DNA from: an uncultured bacterium
GTDB taxonomy: Bacteria > Planctomycetota > JAJSAM01 > JAJVHW01
NCBI GenBank assembly: GCA_937996235.1
Contig: CALKVK010000035.1
Span: 248,001-312,000 of the forward strand
Reading direction: 5' to 3'
Length of the DNA: 64,000 nt
The notes under the pieces are model-generated. The model was not told where the DNA came from and did not search any database. It saw nothing but the letters and a program-made list of their open reading frames with translations. The first letter of the stretch is position 1; every line of letters begins with the position of its first letter. This document shows positions 54,494 through 62,972 of this stretch, piece after piece. The translations under genes and the position numbers were made by a program.

Positions 54494-56182
54494 GTGGCGG
54501 ACGATGCGCGGCCGGCGGGACGCGACACGCGGGACGCGCTGCTCGTGGGCGCCGCGGCGCTGGCGCTCCTGCTCGTCTCCGTGCCGTGCCGCGAGCCGGG
54601 GGGCAAGGCGCTCGTCGGCGGGCTGCGGGTGCTCGACGGCGACGTCCCCTACCGCGACTTCTGGACGATGTACGCGCCGGGTCAGTTCTACGTGGCCGCG
54701 GCGCTGCTCGGCGTGTTCGGCCGCCACGCGCTCGTGCCCGCCGTGGCGGCGGTGGTGCTCGTCGCGGCGACGGCGGCGCTGCTCTTCGCGCTCGCGCGTC
54801 GTCTCGGCGCGCGGACGAGCAGCGGCGTGCTCCTCGCTGCGACGCTGGTGCTCGCCTCGTTCACGGCGCGGCCGGAGCTGTCGTCGTACGAGCCGGCGCT
54901 CCTCGCGATCGTCCTCGGCCTCCACGCGCTCCTGACGTGGTTCCGCACGGGCTCGCGCCGCGCGCTCGTCGCCGCCGGCCTCGCACTGGGCGCGGCAGCG
55001 TGCTGCAAGCACGACGTCGCGTTCCACGCCGCGCTGGCCTTCACCGCCGCGCTCCTCGCGCACGCCGCGGCCACGCGCGAAGGGCTCCGGCAGGCCGCGA
55101 CCGGAACGGTTCGAGCCCTGGGCGGGCTCGCCGGCGGCTGCGCGCTCGTGGTCGTGCCGGTGGCGGTGCTCGTCGCCGCGTCGGCCGGACGCGACGCGTG
55201 GCAGGACCTCTTCGTGTTCCCGGCGCGCGTCTTCCCGCTGGTGATGCGGGAGGCCTTCCCCGGACTGCTGCCGAACCCCGCACCGCTGGAACGCTGGCGC
55301 GCCGCGCCGGGCGACGCGCGCGCCGCCATCGCAGCGCTCGGAGCGATCGGGAACTGGGCCGCGTGCCGCCTGCCGCTCGTCGTCGCGCTGGGCGCCCTCG
55401 CCACGTGGCGACTGCGCAGCGAGCGGACGCCCGCGCGCGGCGCGTTCGTCGCTCTCGCCGCGGTCGCCGTGCCGCTCTTCTTCGCGTCGGCGCACGTGCA
55501 GCAGAACACGCACCCCGTGTCGATGCTGGTGTTCGCCGCGCTCGGCGTCGCGGCCCTCGACGTCCCCGCCCGCGCGGAGCGACGCGCGGCACCGCGGCTC
55601 GTCACGGCCGCGCTCGCACTGTGCGCGCTGGCCGGTGCGGGGCGCCAGGCGCCCGCGATCGCCGAGGTCGCGCTGCTCTGGCGCGAAGGCGTCGTGGTGG
55701 ACCATGGCCCGGCGCGCGGCGTGCGCACGCACGCCGTGTGGCACGCGACGCTCGTGCCGACCGCCGACTGGATCGACGCACACGTGCCGCCCGACGAGCC
55801 GATCTACGTCGGCGCGGCGCGCCACGACGCGATCGTCGCCTCGAAGATGGTTCTCTACGCCCTCGCGGAGCGCCGGCCGGCCACGCGCTGGCACGAGCTG
55901 CACCCAGGCGTCGCGGACTCGGAGACGGTGCAGCAGGCGATCGTCGAGGAGCTCGAACGCGGGCCGGTGCGCTGCGTCGTCCTCTGGCGCTTCGGGCTCC
56001 CGGCGGCACGCCAGGACGAGCTCGTCGCGAAGCGCCGCGCGGCGGTCGCGGGCCTCGGCGCGACGCGGCTCGACGCGTACATCCGCGAGCACTACCGCGT
56101 CGTCGCGTCGCATGGCGAGCTGGACATCTGCTGGCGACGCGACGCGGAGCCGCCGGCTCCCTGGTCCCCTGCGCCGCGATGA
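54494..56182 (+). CDS. multi-pass GT-C-type glycosyltransferase (ArnT/PMT-like)
   Basis: 562 aa from GTG 54494, chosen over ATG 54422 because of the -10 spacing and the location of the first helix. About ten membrane helices span roughly 18-400. The first outer loop has GGLRVLDGDVPYRDFWTMYAPGQFY, the acidic loop typical of GT-C enzymes that use lipid-linked sugars. A soluble C-terminal domain (about 415-562; DWIDAHVPPDEPIYVGAAR) faces the periplasm. It likely moves a sugar from a polyprenyl carrier to an envelope acceptor. The acceptor is unknown. Confidence 0.78.
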   Translation: MADDARPAGRDTRDALLVGAAALALLLVSVPCREPGGKALVGGLRVLDGDVPYRDFWTMYAPGQFYVAAALLGVFGRHALVPAVAAVVLVAATAALLFALARRLGARTSSGVLLAATLVLASFTARPELSSYEPALLAIVLGLHALLTWFRTGSRRALVAAGLALGAAACCKHDVAFHAALAFTAALLAHAAATREGLRQAATGTVRALGGLAGGCALVVVPVAVLVAASAGRDAWQDLFVFPARVFPLVMREAFPGLLPNPAPLERWRAAPGDARAAIAALGAIGNWAACRLPLVVALGALATWRLRSERTPARGAFVALAAVAVPLFFASAHVQQNTHPVSMLVFAALGVAALDVPARAERRAAPRLVTAALALCALAGAGRQAPAIAEVALLWREGVVVDHGPARGVRTHAVWHATLVPTADWIDAHVPPDEPIYVGAARHDAIVASKMVLYALAERRPATRWHELHPGVADSETVQQAIVEELERGPVRCVVLWRFGLPAARQDELVAKRRAAVAGLGATRLDAYIREHYRVVASHGELDICWRRDAEPPAPWSPAPR

Positions 56183-56237
56183 GCGCGCACCCCTCTGAAC
56201 CGGTCCGCGCGGCGCCGGGACTCCAGTATCGGCCACG

Positions 56238-57833
56238 ATGAGCACCTCCGAGTCCGCCGTCCGCGTCGAGGACCTCCTCGCCCACCGCGAGTGGGTGCGG
56301 ACGCTCGCGCGCGCGCTCGCCTCGGACCTCGCGAGCGCCGACGACATCGAGCAGGAGACGTGGCTCGAGGCGCTGCACGCCCCGCCGCCCGACGCCCGCA
56401 ACCTGCGCGCGTGGCTCGCGGTCGTGGTGCGGCACCGCGCCTACAAGCGCACACGCGCGGCGACGCGGCGCGAGCACCACGAGACGGCGCAGCACGCGAC
56501 GGCGTCCGTGCGCAAGGGCTCCGGAGCCGCGCCCGTCGACGTCGTCGCCGCCGCCGAGGCGCAGCAGCGCGTCGTGGCGGCGGTGCTGCGGCTCGCGGAG
56601 CCGTACCGCTCGACGCTGCTCCTGCGCTTCTACGAAGATCTCGGCCCCGGCGTCATCGCCGCGCGCACAGGCACGCCGGTCGAGACCGTGCGGACGCGCG
56701 TGCGTCGCGCGGCCGACGCGCTGCGGACCGAGCTCGGGGGCGGCGCGGGCGGCTGGCTCGGGGCGCTCGCGCCGCTCCTGCACGTGGACGGTGCGACGCC
56801 CGCCGCTGCGAGCGCCGTCGCCGGAGGAGGCATCGTGAAGGGGAAGATCGCGCTCGTCGCGTGCGCGGCGCTGGTCGGGATCGCCGCGGCCGTCGGGTTG
56901 CACGTCGCCGCCACGCAGCAATCCACGGTGCAGGATCCCGCGGGCACGCAACTCGCCGGAGCGACGCCCGACGTCGGCGGCGCGCGCGGCCGGACCGGCA
57001 TCGACTCGGCGGTGCCGCGCGTGCACGTCGACCCGCCCACGCCCACCTCACGCGTCGCGGCCAGCGGCGCGGCGTCGCCGACGACAGCCGCGGCAACTGC
57101 GGCCGTCGCGGAGCCCGCCGCGGAGCGACCCATCGCTGCCGCGACGGCCGTCGCGGAACGCGCGCCCCGGGGCGTGAAGGGAGACGGGGACGCCGACGAT
57201 CCGCTCGCACGCGTCCGCGCCGACTACGAGGGCGAGAAGCACGGCGGGTACACGTTCCACGACCTCGCGTACTGGGCGGACGTCCGCAAGCTGAAGGACG
57301 AACGCTGGTCGAAGGTGCCGCGCGAGGGTCTGCGACACACCGACGGTCTGCAGCTCCTGGCGAAGTGGACGGCCGACGAGGACGCCGCGGAGAGCCGCTC
57401 GATCACGGTCGTGGTCCAGAAGTGGCTCCACTTCACGCGCACCGGCGACACGCAGTCGAACACCGTGATCACGTTCGACCAGATCGGCGAGCCCGTCTCG
57501 CCGACCGACGTCGAGCGCCTGTGCCAGGCGTACTTCGAGAACTTCCGACGCGGCCCCGTGGACGTGGCGGAGGACCGCTGCGTCACGCCGCGGAAGAGCA
57601 GCCTGCCGGTGCCGCGCTACGAGGCGGCGGTGACGGCGACCTCGCGCGAGTCGCACGCGTGCGAGCGGCACGAGTGGTACGTGTGGGCGGACAACAAGCA
57701 GACGGCGACGTACGTGGTGAGTGTGACGTACGGAGCGGAGCTGCTCGACCGGCCGGAGCTCCTCGCGAAGGGCCGCGACTTCGTGAAGTCCGTCCGCGAA
57801 CTCAAGGACAGGCGCGTCCGCTGGCCCGACTGA
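56238..57833 (+). CDS. ECF sigma factor with membrane-anchored C-terminal extension
   Basis: 531 aa from ATG 56238. Sigma region 2 spans about 18-75 (SADDIEQETWLEAL, LRAWLAVVVRHRAYKRTR). Region 4 spans about 110-165 (LRLAEPYRSTLLLRFYEDLGPGVIAARTGTPVETVRTRVRRAADAL). After these come an Ala/Gly-rich linker, one membrane helix (IALVACAALVGIAAAVGL, about 198-215), a low-complexity Ala/Thr/Pro stretch, and a soluble domain (about 320-531) with CQAYF, DRCVTPR, HACERHEWYVW. ECF factors with such tails are typical of Planctomycetota. The tail may sense the periplasm or act as a built-in anti-sigma. No separate anti-sigma gene is adjacent. Confidence 0.85.
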   Translation: MSTSESAVRVEDLLAHREWVRTLARALASDLASADDIEQETWLEALHAPPPDARNLRAWLAVVVRHRAYKRTRAATRREHHETAQHATASVRKGSGAAPVDVVAAAEAQQRVVAAVLRLAEPYRSTLLLRFYEDLGPGVIAARTGTPVETVRTRVRRAADALRTELGGGAGGWLGALAPLLHVDGATPAAASAVAGGGIVKGKIALVACAALVGIAAAVGLHVAATQQSTVQDPAGTQLAGATPDVGGARGRTGIDSAVPRVHVDPPTPTSRVAASGAASPTTAAATAAVAEPAAERPIAAATAVAERAPRGVKGDGDADDPLARVRADYEGEKHGGYTFHDLAYWADVRKLKDERWSKVPREGLRHTDGLQLLAKWTADEDAAESRSITVVVQKWLHFTRTGDTQSNTVITFDQIGEPVSPTDVERLCQAYFENFRRGPVDVAEDRCVTPRKSSLPVPRYEAAVTATSRESHACERHEWYVWADNKQTATYVVSVTYGAELLDRPELLAKGRDFVKSVRELKDRRVRWPD

Positions 57834-57886
57834 CGCTTCGAACTCCTCCGCGCGGTCGGCAGCTATCTTCGGCGCCGGAGGTGGCG

Positions 57887-59674
57887 ATGGACGCGCGGAG
57901 CGACGGACTCGTGGTCGTCGGGACGGTCGAGGAGCTGCGGACCGCCGGGCTGCGTCACGTGCAGGCGGGCGGCGCGTCGCTGGTCGTGCTGTGGCACGAA
58001 GGCACCGTCTTCGCGCTCGACAACCGCTGCCCGCACCTCGGCTTCCCGCTGCACCGCGGCGACGTGCACGACGGCCTGCTCGCGTGCCACTGGCACCACG
58101 CGCGCTTCGACGTCACGTGCGGCGCGACGCTCGACCCGTGGGCCGACGACGTGCCCTGCCACCGCGTCGTCGTCGAGGACGGCGTCGTGCTCGTGGACCC
58201 GCGGGCGCCGCGGGCGGACGCGCGCGAGCACGGGCTCGCACGGCTCGCGCGCGGCCTCGCGGACGACCTCTGGCTCGTGGTCGCGAAGGCGGTCGTCGAG
58301 CTGGCCGAGGCCGGCGTCGGCGCGCGCGACGCGCTCGTCCTCGCGGCGCGTCACGGGGCTCTCGAGCGCGACGCCGGCTGGCAGCCGGGGCTCTCGATCC
58401 TCTCGGCGGCCGCGCGCATCGAGCCGCTGCTCGACCCGGTGGACCGCCAGCGCGCACGCTTCCACGCGTTCCTGCACGTGGCCGCGGACGCGAGCGGCCA
58501 GGCGCCGCGGCGCCCGCTGCCGGGACTCGGCGGCAGCGGGCGCGACGCGGCGGGCCTGCGCGCGTGGCTGCGCGAGACCGTCGAGGTGCGCGACGGTCCC
58601 GGCACCGATCGCGTGCTGCGCACGCTCGTCGAACGGCACGGCGCCGCCGCCGCGCTGGACGCCGTGCTCGCCGCGTGCACCGACCACCGCTACGCGGACG
58701 TCGGCCACACGCTCGACTACGCGCTGAAGTGCGCGGAGCTCGTCGAGTCGTGCGGCGGCGACGACGCGCCGCGCGAGCTCGTCGCCACGCTGTTCACGTC
58801 GCTCGGGCCGCAGCTCGTGCAGATGCGGCGCATGGAGGAGACGACGGCGTGGCGCTCGCCGGTGGACGTCGCGGCGCTCGTCGCCGACGCCGCGGGCGAG
58901 GTGCCCGCGGAGCCGTTCGCGGCACCGCCGCAGGTGGTGCCCGTCGCGCGCGACCGCGACGCGCTCGTCGACCTGCTGCTCGGCGACACGCCGGCCGCGA
59001 CCGTCGCGGAGCTCGTCCGGCGCGTGCGCGCCGGGGAGCCGCCGGCCGCGCTCGCCGACGCGGTCGTCCACGCCGCCGTGCTGCGCGTGCTGCGCTTCGG
59101 CACGGCGAACGAGACGTCGGACTGGGACACCGTGCACCACACGCTGACCTACGCGAACGCCGTCGCGGAGGGGCTGCGGCGTGTGCCGTCGCCGGAGCTC
59201 TTCCGCGGCGTGCTCGACGGCGCCATGTCCGTCTACCTCGACCGCTTCCTGAACGTGCCGGCCGCTCCGCTGCCGCGCGCCGCGGAGGCCGAGGGCGATC
59301 CGGAGCCCCTGCGCGCGGAGCTGCTCGCGCACTACGACACGCGCGCCGCCGTCGACGCGGCCGCGCGCACGGCGTGGACGTTTCTCGCGCGCGGCGGCGC
59401 GCCCGCACGTCTCCTCGCGACGCTCGGACACGCCGTACACCGCGAGGACGCGGGCTTCCACGCGTACCAGCAGCTCGAGGTCGCCGCGCGCCGCGTCGAG
59501 CGCGCGACGGAGAGCGGCGACACGCCGGCAACGCACTTCGCACTCACCGCCTGTGCGCGCTGGCTCGCCGCGCAGTTCCCGACGCGCCGCGCGCGCGAGC
59601 AGTCGTTCCGCACGGCGCGGCGACTGCACCGCGGCGAGGCGCTCTTCCGTCCGGACGGCTCAGCCGCGGAGTGA
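57887..59674 (+). CDS. Rieske [2Fe-2S] protein fused to a His-rich helical domain
   Basis: 595 aa from ATG 57887, with GGAGGTGG upstream and a -10-like TATCTT at 57864-57869. The N-terminal Rieske ferredoxin-like domain (about 8-105) has both cluster motifs, NRCPHLGFPLHRG and ACHWHHARFD. The remaining roughly 480 residues are mostly helical, with an internal duplication: DVGHTLDYALKCAELVE (from 271) and DTVHHTLTYANAVAEGL (from 413), each followed by a P-x-EL segment. More His residues cluster near the end (LGHAVHREDAGFHAYQQ). The helical region could hold a metal cofactor fed by the Rieske cluster; this is inference. Confidence 0.75.
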   Translation: MDARSDGLVVVGTVEELRTAGLRHVQAGGASLVVLWHEGTVFALDNRCPHLGFPLHRGDVHDGLLACHWHHARFDVTCGATLDPWADDVPCHRVVVEDGVVLVDPRAPRADAREHGLARLARGLADDLWLVVAKAVVELAEAGVGARDALVLAARHGALERDAGWQPGLSILSAAARIEPLLDPVDRQRARFHAFLHVAADASGQAPRRPLPGLGGSGRDAAGLRAWLRETVEVRDGPGTDRVLRTLVERHGAAAALDAVLAACTDHRYADVGHTLDYALKCAELVESCGGDDAPRELVATLFTSLGPQLVQMRRMEETTAWRSPVDVAALVADAAGEVPAEPFAAPPQVVPVARDRDALVDLLLGDTPAATVAELVRRVRAGEPPAALADAVVHAAVLRVLRFGTANETSDWDTVHHTLTYANAVAEGLRRVPSPELFRGVLDGAMSVYLDRFLNVPAAPLPRAAEAEGDPEPLRAELLAHYDTRAAVDAAARTAWTFLARGGAPARLLATLGHAVHREDAGFHAYQQLEVAARRVERATESGDTPATHFALTACARWLAAQFPTRRAREQSFRTARRLHRGEALFRPDGSAAE

Positions 59675-60253
59675 CGCCGCCGCGAACGCGGCGGACGTCG
59701 CGGCGCGCTCGCGCAGGAACGACGCGCGGATCTCCGCGCGCGGCGGCGGCGCGGACCAGACGCGCAGCACGTGCCGCAGCGGGTGTGAGAGCACCTTCGC
59801 GCGGAAGTAGGCCTCGTGGTCCCACTCCACCTCGGCCATGTCGAGCAGGTCCTCGACGAACTCCGGTCGGCCGGCAGCCTGCGCGAGACGCGCCGCGACC
59901 TCGTACTCGACGATGTTGCCGCGCTCGAGCCGGCCTGCGCCGTACATCGGCACGTACCAGCCGCCGAGGCGGCAGAGGAGCCCGATCGTCTTGCCGATGC
60001 GCGTGAAGCGCCGCTCGCGCCGCGCGTCGGGACCCGCGCCCAGTGCGGCGAGGATCCGGCCGACGCGCGTCCGGTGGTCGTGCTCCTGCACCTCGATCGC
60101 GCGGATCTCCTCGCGCTCCACCGGGTCACGCAGCGAGCGGCCGTGCCCGACGTACGCGTAGGTCGCCGCCAGCTCGCCCGAGTACGCGCCCTGCAGCAGA
60201 CGCACGAGACGCGCCCGCGCTGTCGCGGCGTCGGGCGGCGTCTGCGCGTTCAT
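59660..60253 (-). CDS. ferritin-like di-iron protein (COQ7/ferritin-like superfamily)
   Basis: 197 aa from ATG 60253. A four-helix pattern with carboxylate/His ligands: GELAATYAYVGH (helix 1), IEVQEHDHRTRVG (helix 2), NIVEYEVAARLAQ (helix 3) and DMAEVEWDHEAYFRAK (helix 4). This fits two E-x6-Y / E-x-x-H di-iron pairs as in COQ7 or rubrerythrin relatives. No signal peptide. TACGCT ends 8 nt before the ATG, predicting a near-leaderless mRNA. The stop overlaps the end of the convergent Rieske gene by 15 bp. Its substrate or iron role is unknown. Confidence 0.75.
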   Translation of the reverse strand: MNAQTPPDAATARARLVRLLQGAYSGELAATYAYVGHGRSLRDPVEREEIRAIEVQEHDHRTRVGRILAALGAGPDARRERRFTRIGKTIGLLCRLGGWYVPMYGAGRLERGNIVEYEVAARLAQAAGRPEFVEDLLDMAEVEWDHEAYFRAKVLSHPLRHVLRVWSAPPPRAEIRASFLRERAATSAAFAAASLRG

Positions 60254-60328
60254 CGCCGCGCAGCGTAGCCGCGCACGGTGCGGCCGCGGCAGCGCGCCGC
60301 GGGCGCGCGACTCTGCGGAGAAAAGTGC

Positions 60329-60357
60329 TTGACGGATTCCTCGCGGGAGCGCACGCT
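60329..60357 (+). promoter_or_regulatory. promoter of the membrane protein/regulator pair
   Basis: TTGACG (60329-60334), a 17-nt spacer and CACGCT (60352-60357) end 8 nt before GTG 60366. This is the clearest two-box housekeeping promoter in the window. Confidence 0.6.
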
Positions 60358-60365
60358 GCACGCCC

Positions 60366-61001
60366 GTGGGAGCCCCTCTCCGCCGCCGCGACACCGGGCC
60401 CGCGCTGCACGAGCGCGCCGCCGCGGACCTCCAGTACATCCGCGGCACGATGGAGCGCGCAGCCGAGTTCAGCGCGGTGCCCGGGCGCGGCGGCATGGCG
60501 ATGGGAGGCGTCGCGCTGCTCGGTGCGGCGGCCGCGCAGGCGGTGCTGCGCGCGGGCCGCGGAGACGGCGCGTGGCTCGTGGTCTGGGTCGCGACGGCCA
60601 CCGTCGCGGCCGGGATCGGCGCCGTCGCGCTGACGCGCAAGGCGGCTCGGCTGTCCGCCCCGCTCTCGCGCGGCGCCGGCCGGCGCTTCCTCTTCTGTCT
60701 CTGTCCGTCCCTGGTCGCGGGCGCGCTGCTCACCGCGGCGCTCGCACGCGCCGGCGCGTACGACGTGCTGCCGGGCATGTGGCTGCTCTGCTACGGCGCG
60801 GGCGTCACGGCCGCGGGCGCGTTCTCCCCGCCCGTGATCCCCGCCACCGGCGGCGCGTTCGTGGCGCTCGGCGCCGCGGCGCTCGTCGCGCTGCCGGGCG
60901 TCCCCGCGGCGCGCCTCTTCGGCGACGTCGCGATGGCCGCCGGCTTCGGCGGACTGCACCTGGTCTCGGGAGCTCTCGTAGCGAGGCGCCATGGCGGCTG
61001 A
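60366..61001 (+). CDS. six-helix membrane protein, unknown function
   Basis: 211 aa from GTG 60366. The short cytoplasmic N-terminus has LHERAAADLQYIRGTMERA, followed by about six hydrophobic helices (near 44-62, 68-88, 106-125, 130-150, 157-175, 185-203). The segment FLFCLCPSLVAGALLTA sits in helix 3. It overlaps the downstream winged-helix gene by 11 nt. Proteins of this form are commonly paired with HTH_34-type regulators; the function is not known to me. Probably expressed with its regulator as one unit. Confidence 0.65.
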   Translation: MGAPLRRRDTGPALHERAAADLQYIRGTMERAAEFSAVPGRGGMAMGGVALLGAAAAQAVLRAGRGDGAWLVVWVATATVAAGIGAVALTRKAARLSAPLSRGAGRRFLFCLCPSLVAGALLTAALARAGAYDVLPGMWLLCYGAGVTAAGAFSPPVIPATGGAFVALGAAALVALPGVPAARLFGDVAMAAGFGGLHLVSGALVARRHGG

Positions 61002-61356
61002 ACCGAAGCGTCGGTCGGAGCGGACGGAGCGGCCCAAGCGGCTGGCGGGCGCGGCGCGTGCCGCGCAGGCGCTCGACCGCGTCATCCACGAGCGCGTGCG
61101 GCTCGGCATCGTGAGCGCGCTCGCCGGCGCGCCCGAGCTGACCTTCGTCGAGCTGAAGGACGCGCTCGGCCTGACCGACGGCAACCTCTCCGTGCACGCG
61201 CGCCGCCTGGAGGACGCCGGGTACGTGGCGTGCACGAAGTCGTTCGACGGCCGCGTGCCGCGCACGACCTACCGCCTCACCGACGCCGGGCGCGCCGCCC
61301 TCGCGCGCTACGTCGAGCACATGGAGGCGCTCATCCGCTCCGCCCGCGGGCGCTGA
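60991..61356 (+). CDS. winged-helix transcriptional regulator (HTH_34 type)
   Basis: 121 aa from ATG 60991, which overlaps the end of the membrane protein gene by 11 nt. A basic N-terminus precedes a compact winged helix: ALDRVIHERVRLGIVSALAG, LTFVELKDALGLTDGNLSVHARRLEDAGYV (helix-turn-helix) and wing CTKSFDGRVPRTTYRLTDAGRAAL. This is the usual layout of the HTH_34 / ArsR-like family. It probably represses by binding the palindrome at 61414-61428, 57 bp downstream of its stop. The signal it senses is unknown. Confidence 0.85.
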   Translation: MAAEPKRRSERTERPKRLAGAARAAQALDRVIHERVRLGIVSALAGAPELTFVELKDALGLTDGNLSVHARRLEDAGYVACTKSFDGRVPRTTYRLTDAGRAALARYVEHMEALIRSARGR

Positions 61357-61413
61357 CGCGTCCGCGCGCGAAGCGCACTCGGAACCCTCGGGCGGCCCCG
61401 TCACGCCCATCGA

Positions 61414-61428
61414 CTTTGCATTGCAAAG
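61414..61428. promoter_or_regulatory. palindromic operator CTTTGCATTGCAAAG
   Basis: A perfect 7-1-7 palindrome inside an unusually A+T-rich stretch (about 61410-61440) just upstream of the radical SAM gene. It starts 23 nt before ATG 61451 and overlaps any promoter there. The neighbouring winged-helix regulator is the obvious candidate to bind it. Confidence 0.65.
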
Positions 61429-61450
61429 AACATTTCAAACGGGAGACGAC

Positions 61451-62962
61451 ATGACCCGCCCGCTGCCCCGCGCCATGGTGGAAGCGCCCGAGCTCCCCGC
61501 GCGTCTGCGGCCCTTCGAGCGCCGCACGCGGCACGCGCTGCTGCTCAACCCGTTCTACGCCAAGGACCGGCACGCGAGCTTCGGCAAGCACGTGCTGACG
61601 CCGACGCTCGCGCTGACGAGCATCGCCGGGGCGACGCCGCCCGACTGGACCGTCGCGTACCACGACGAGAACCTGCTGCAGGGTCCGCCGCCCTCCGACC
61701 CGTTCCCGCACGTCGTCGGCATCACCGTCCACCTGACGTTCGCCGCGCGCGCGTACGAGCTCGCGCGCTGGTACCGCGAGCGCGGCGCGCTGGTCGTGCT
61801 CGGCGGGCTGCACGTCGTCTCGTGCCCCGAGGAGTGTGCGCCCCACGCCGACGCGCTCGCGTTCGGCGAGGGCACGCAGGTGTGGCCGCAGATCCTGCGC
61901 GACGCGGAGCGCGGCACGCTCCTGCCCGTGTACCGCGGCAGCTACGCGCGCCCCTACCGCGAGGACCCGGCACCGCGCCGCGACGTGCTGCCGCGCGCGT
62001 CGTTCCTGACGACGCTCAGCGTGATCGCCACGCGCGGCTGCCACAACCGGTGCGAGTTCTGCTACCTCGCGACCGACGGGCTGCGCGTGCCCTACCAGAT
62101 GCGCGACCCGGAGCAGGTCGTCGACGAGATCCGCGCGCACGGCGGACCGTACGCCGTCTTCACCGACAACAACCTCGGCTCGCGCCCCGAGTACCTGCGG
62201 CGGCTCTGCCGCGCGCTGCGCCCGCTCGGGATCATCTGGAGCGCGGCCGTCACGATCGACGTCACCGACGACCCGTCGCTCGTGCGCGAGATGGCGCTCG
62301 CGGGCTGCACCGGCGTGTTCGTCGGTTTCGAGTCGCTCACCGACGCCAACCTCGCCGACGCGCGCAAGCGCACGCCGAGCGCCGCCGACTACGCGCGGCG
62401 CGTGCGCGTGCTGCACGACCACGGCATCCAGGTGAACGGCAGCTTCGTGCTGGGCTTCGACCACGACGGACCCGACTGCTTCGAGCGGCTGCTCGCGTGG
62501 ATCGAGGAGACGCGCCTCGAGTCGGCGACGTTCCACATCCTCACGCCGTACCCCGGCACGCCGTTCTTCCGCCGCATGGAGGCGGAGGGCCGCATCCTGC
62601 ACCGCGACTGGTCGCGCTACGACACCGCCCACGTGGTGTTCCGGCCGGCGCGCATGAGCGTCGAGCAGCTCGAGGCGGGCTACGCGTGGTGCTACGAGCG
62701 CTTCGCGTCGTACGCGTCGATCTGGACGCGGCGCCCCGAGGACTGGCGCGCCGTCCCCGCGTACCTGGCGATGTCGCACCTCTACAAGCGCAGCAACCGC
62801 CTCTGGGGCTTCCTCATTCGCCACCGGCTGACCGCCTCCGCGTGGCGTCCGCTCGTCGAGTGGACGCGCGCTCGCCACCTGCGCTTCCGCGAGCGGCTCG
62901 CCGCGCGCGACACGCTCGCGGCACCGCGCCGCGCGCTCGCCCCGGCACCGGCGGGCGTGTGA
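61451..62962 (+). CDS. B12-binding-type radical SAM protein
   Basis: 503 aa from ATG 61451, with GGGAG six nt upstream; an in-frame ATG at 61421 lies inside the palindrome and is less likely. A cobalamin-binding-like Rossmann domain (about 45-160; VVGITVHLTFAARAYELARWYRERGALVVLGGLHVV) precedes the radical SAM core with CHNRCEFCYL (CxxxCxxC, about 197-206). The DXHX3G B12 ligand motif is not clear, so bound B12 is uncertain. A C-terminal domain of about 130 residues (from WTRRPEDWRAV) may bind substrate. Such enzymes often methylate or rearrange lipids or natural products. Confidence 0.8.
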   Translation: MTRPLPRAMVEAPELPARLRPFERRTRHALLLNPFYAKDRHASFGKHVLTPTLALTSIAGATPPDWTVAYHDENLLQGPPPSDPFPHVVGITVHLTFAARAYELARWYRERGALVVLGGLHVVSCPEECAPHADALAFGEGTQVWPQILRDAERGTLLPVYRGSYARPYREDPAPRRDVLPRASFLTTLSVIATRGCHNRCEFCYLATDGLRVPYQMRDPEQVVDEIRAHGGPYAVFTDNNLGSRPEYLRRLCRALRPLGIIWSAAVTIDVTDDPSLVREMALAGCTGVFVGFESLTDANLADARKRTPSAADYARRVRVLHDHGIQVNGSFVLGFDHDGPDCFERLLAWIEETRLESATFHILTPYPGTPFFRRMEAEGRILHRDWSRYDTAHVVFRPARMSVEQLEAGYAWCYERFASYASIWTRRPEDWRAVPAYLAMSHLYKRSNRLWGFLIRHRLTASAWRPLVEWTRARHLRFRERLAARDTLAAPRRALAPAPAGV

Positions 62963-62972
62963 CGCGGCGGTC

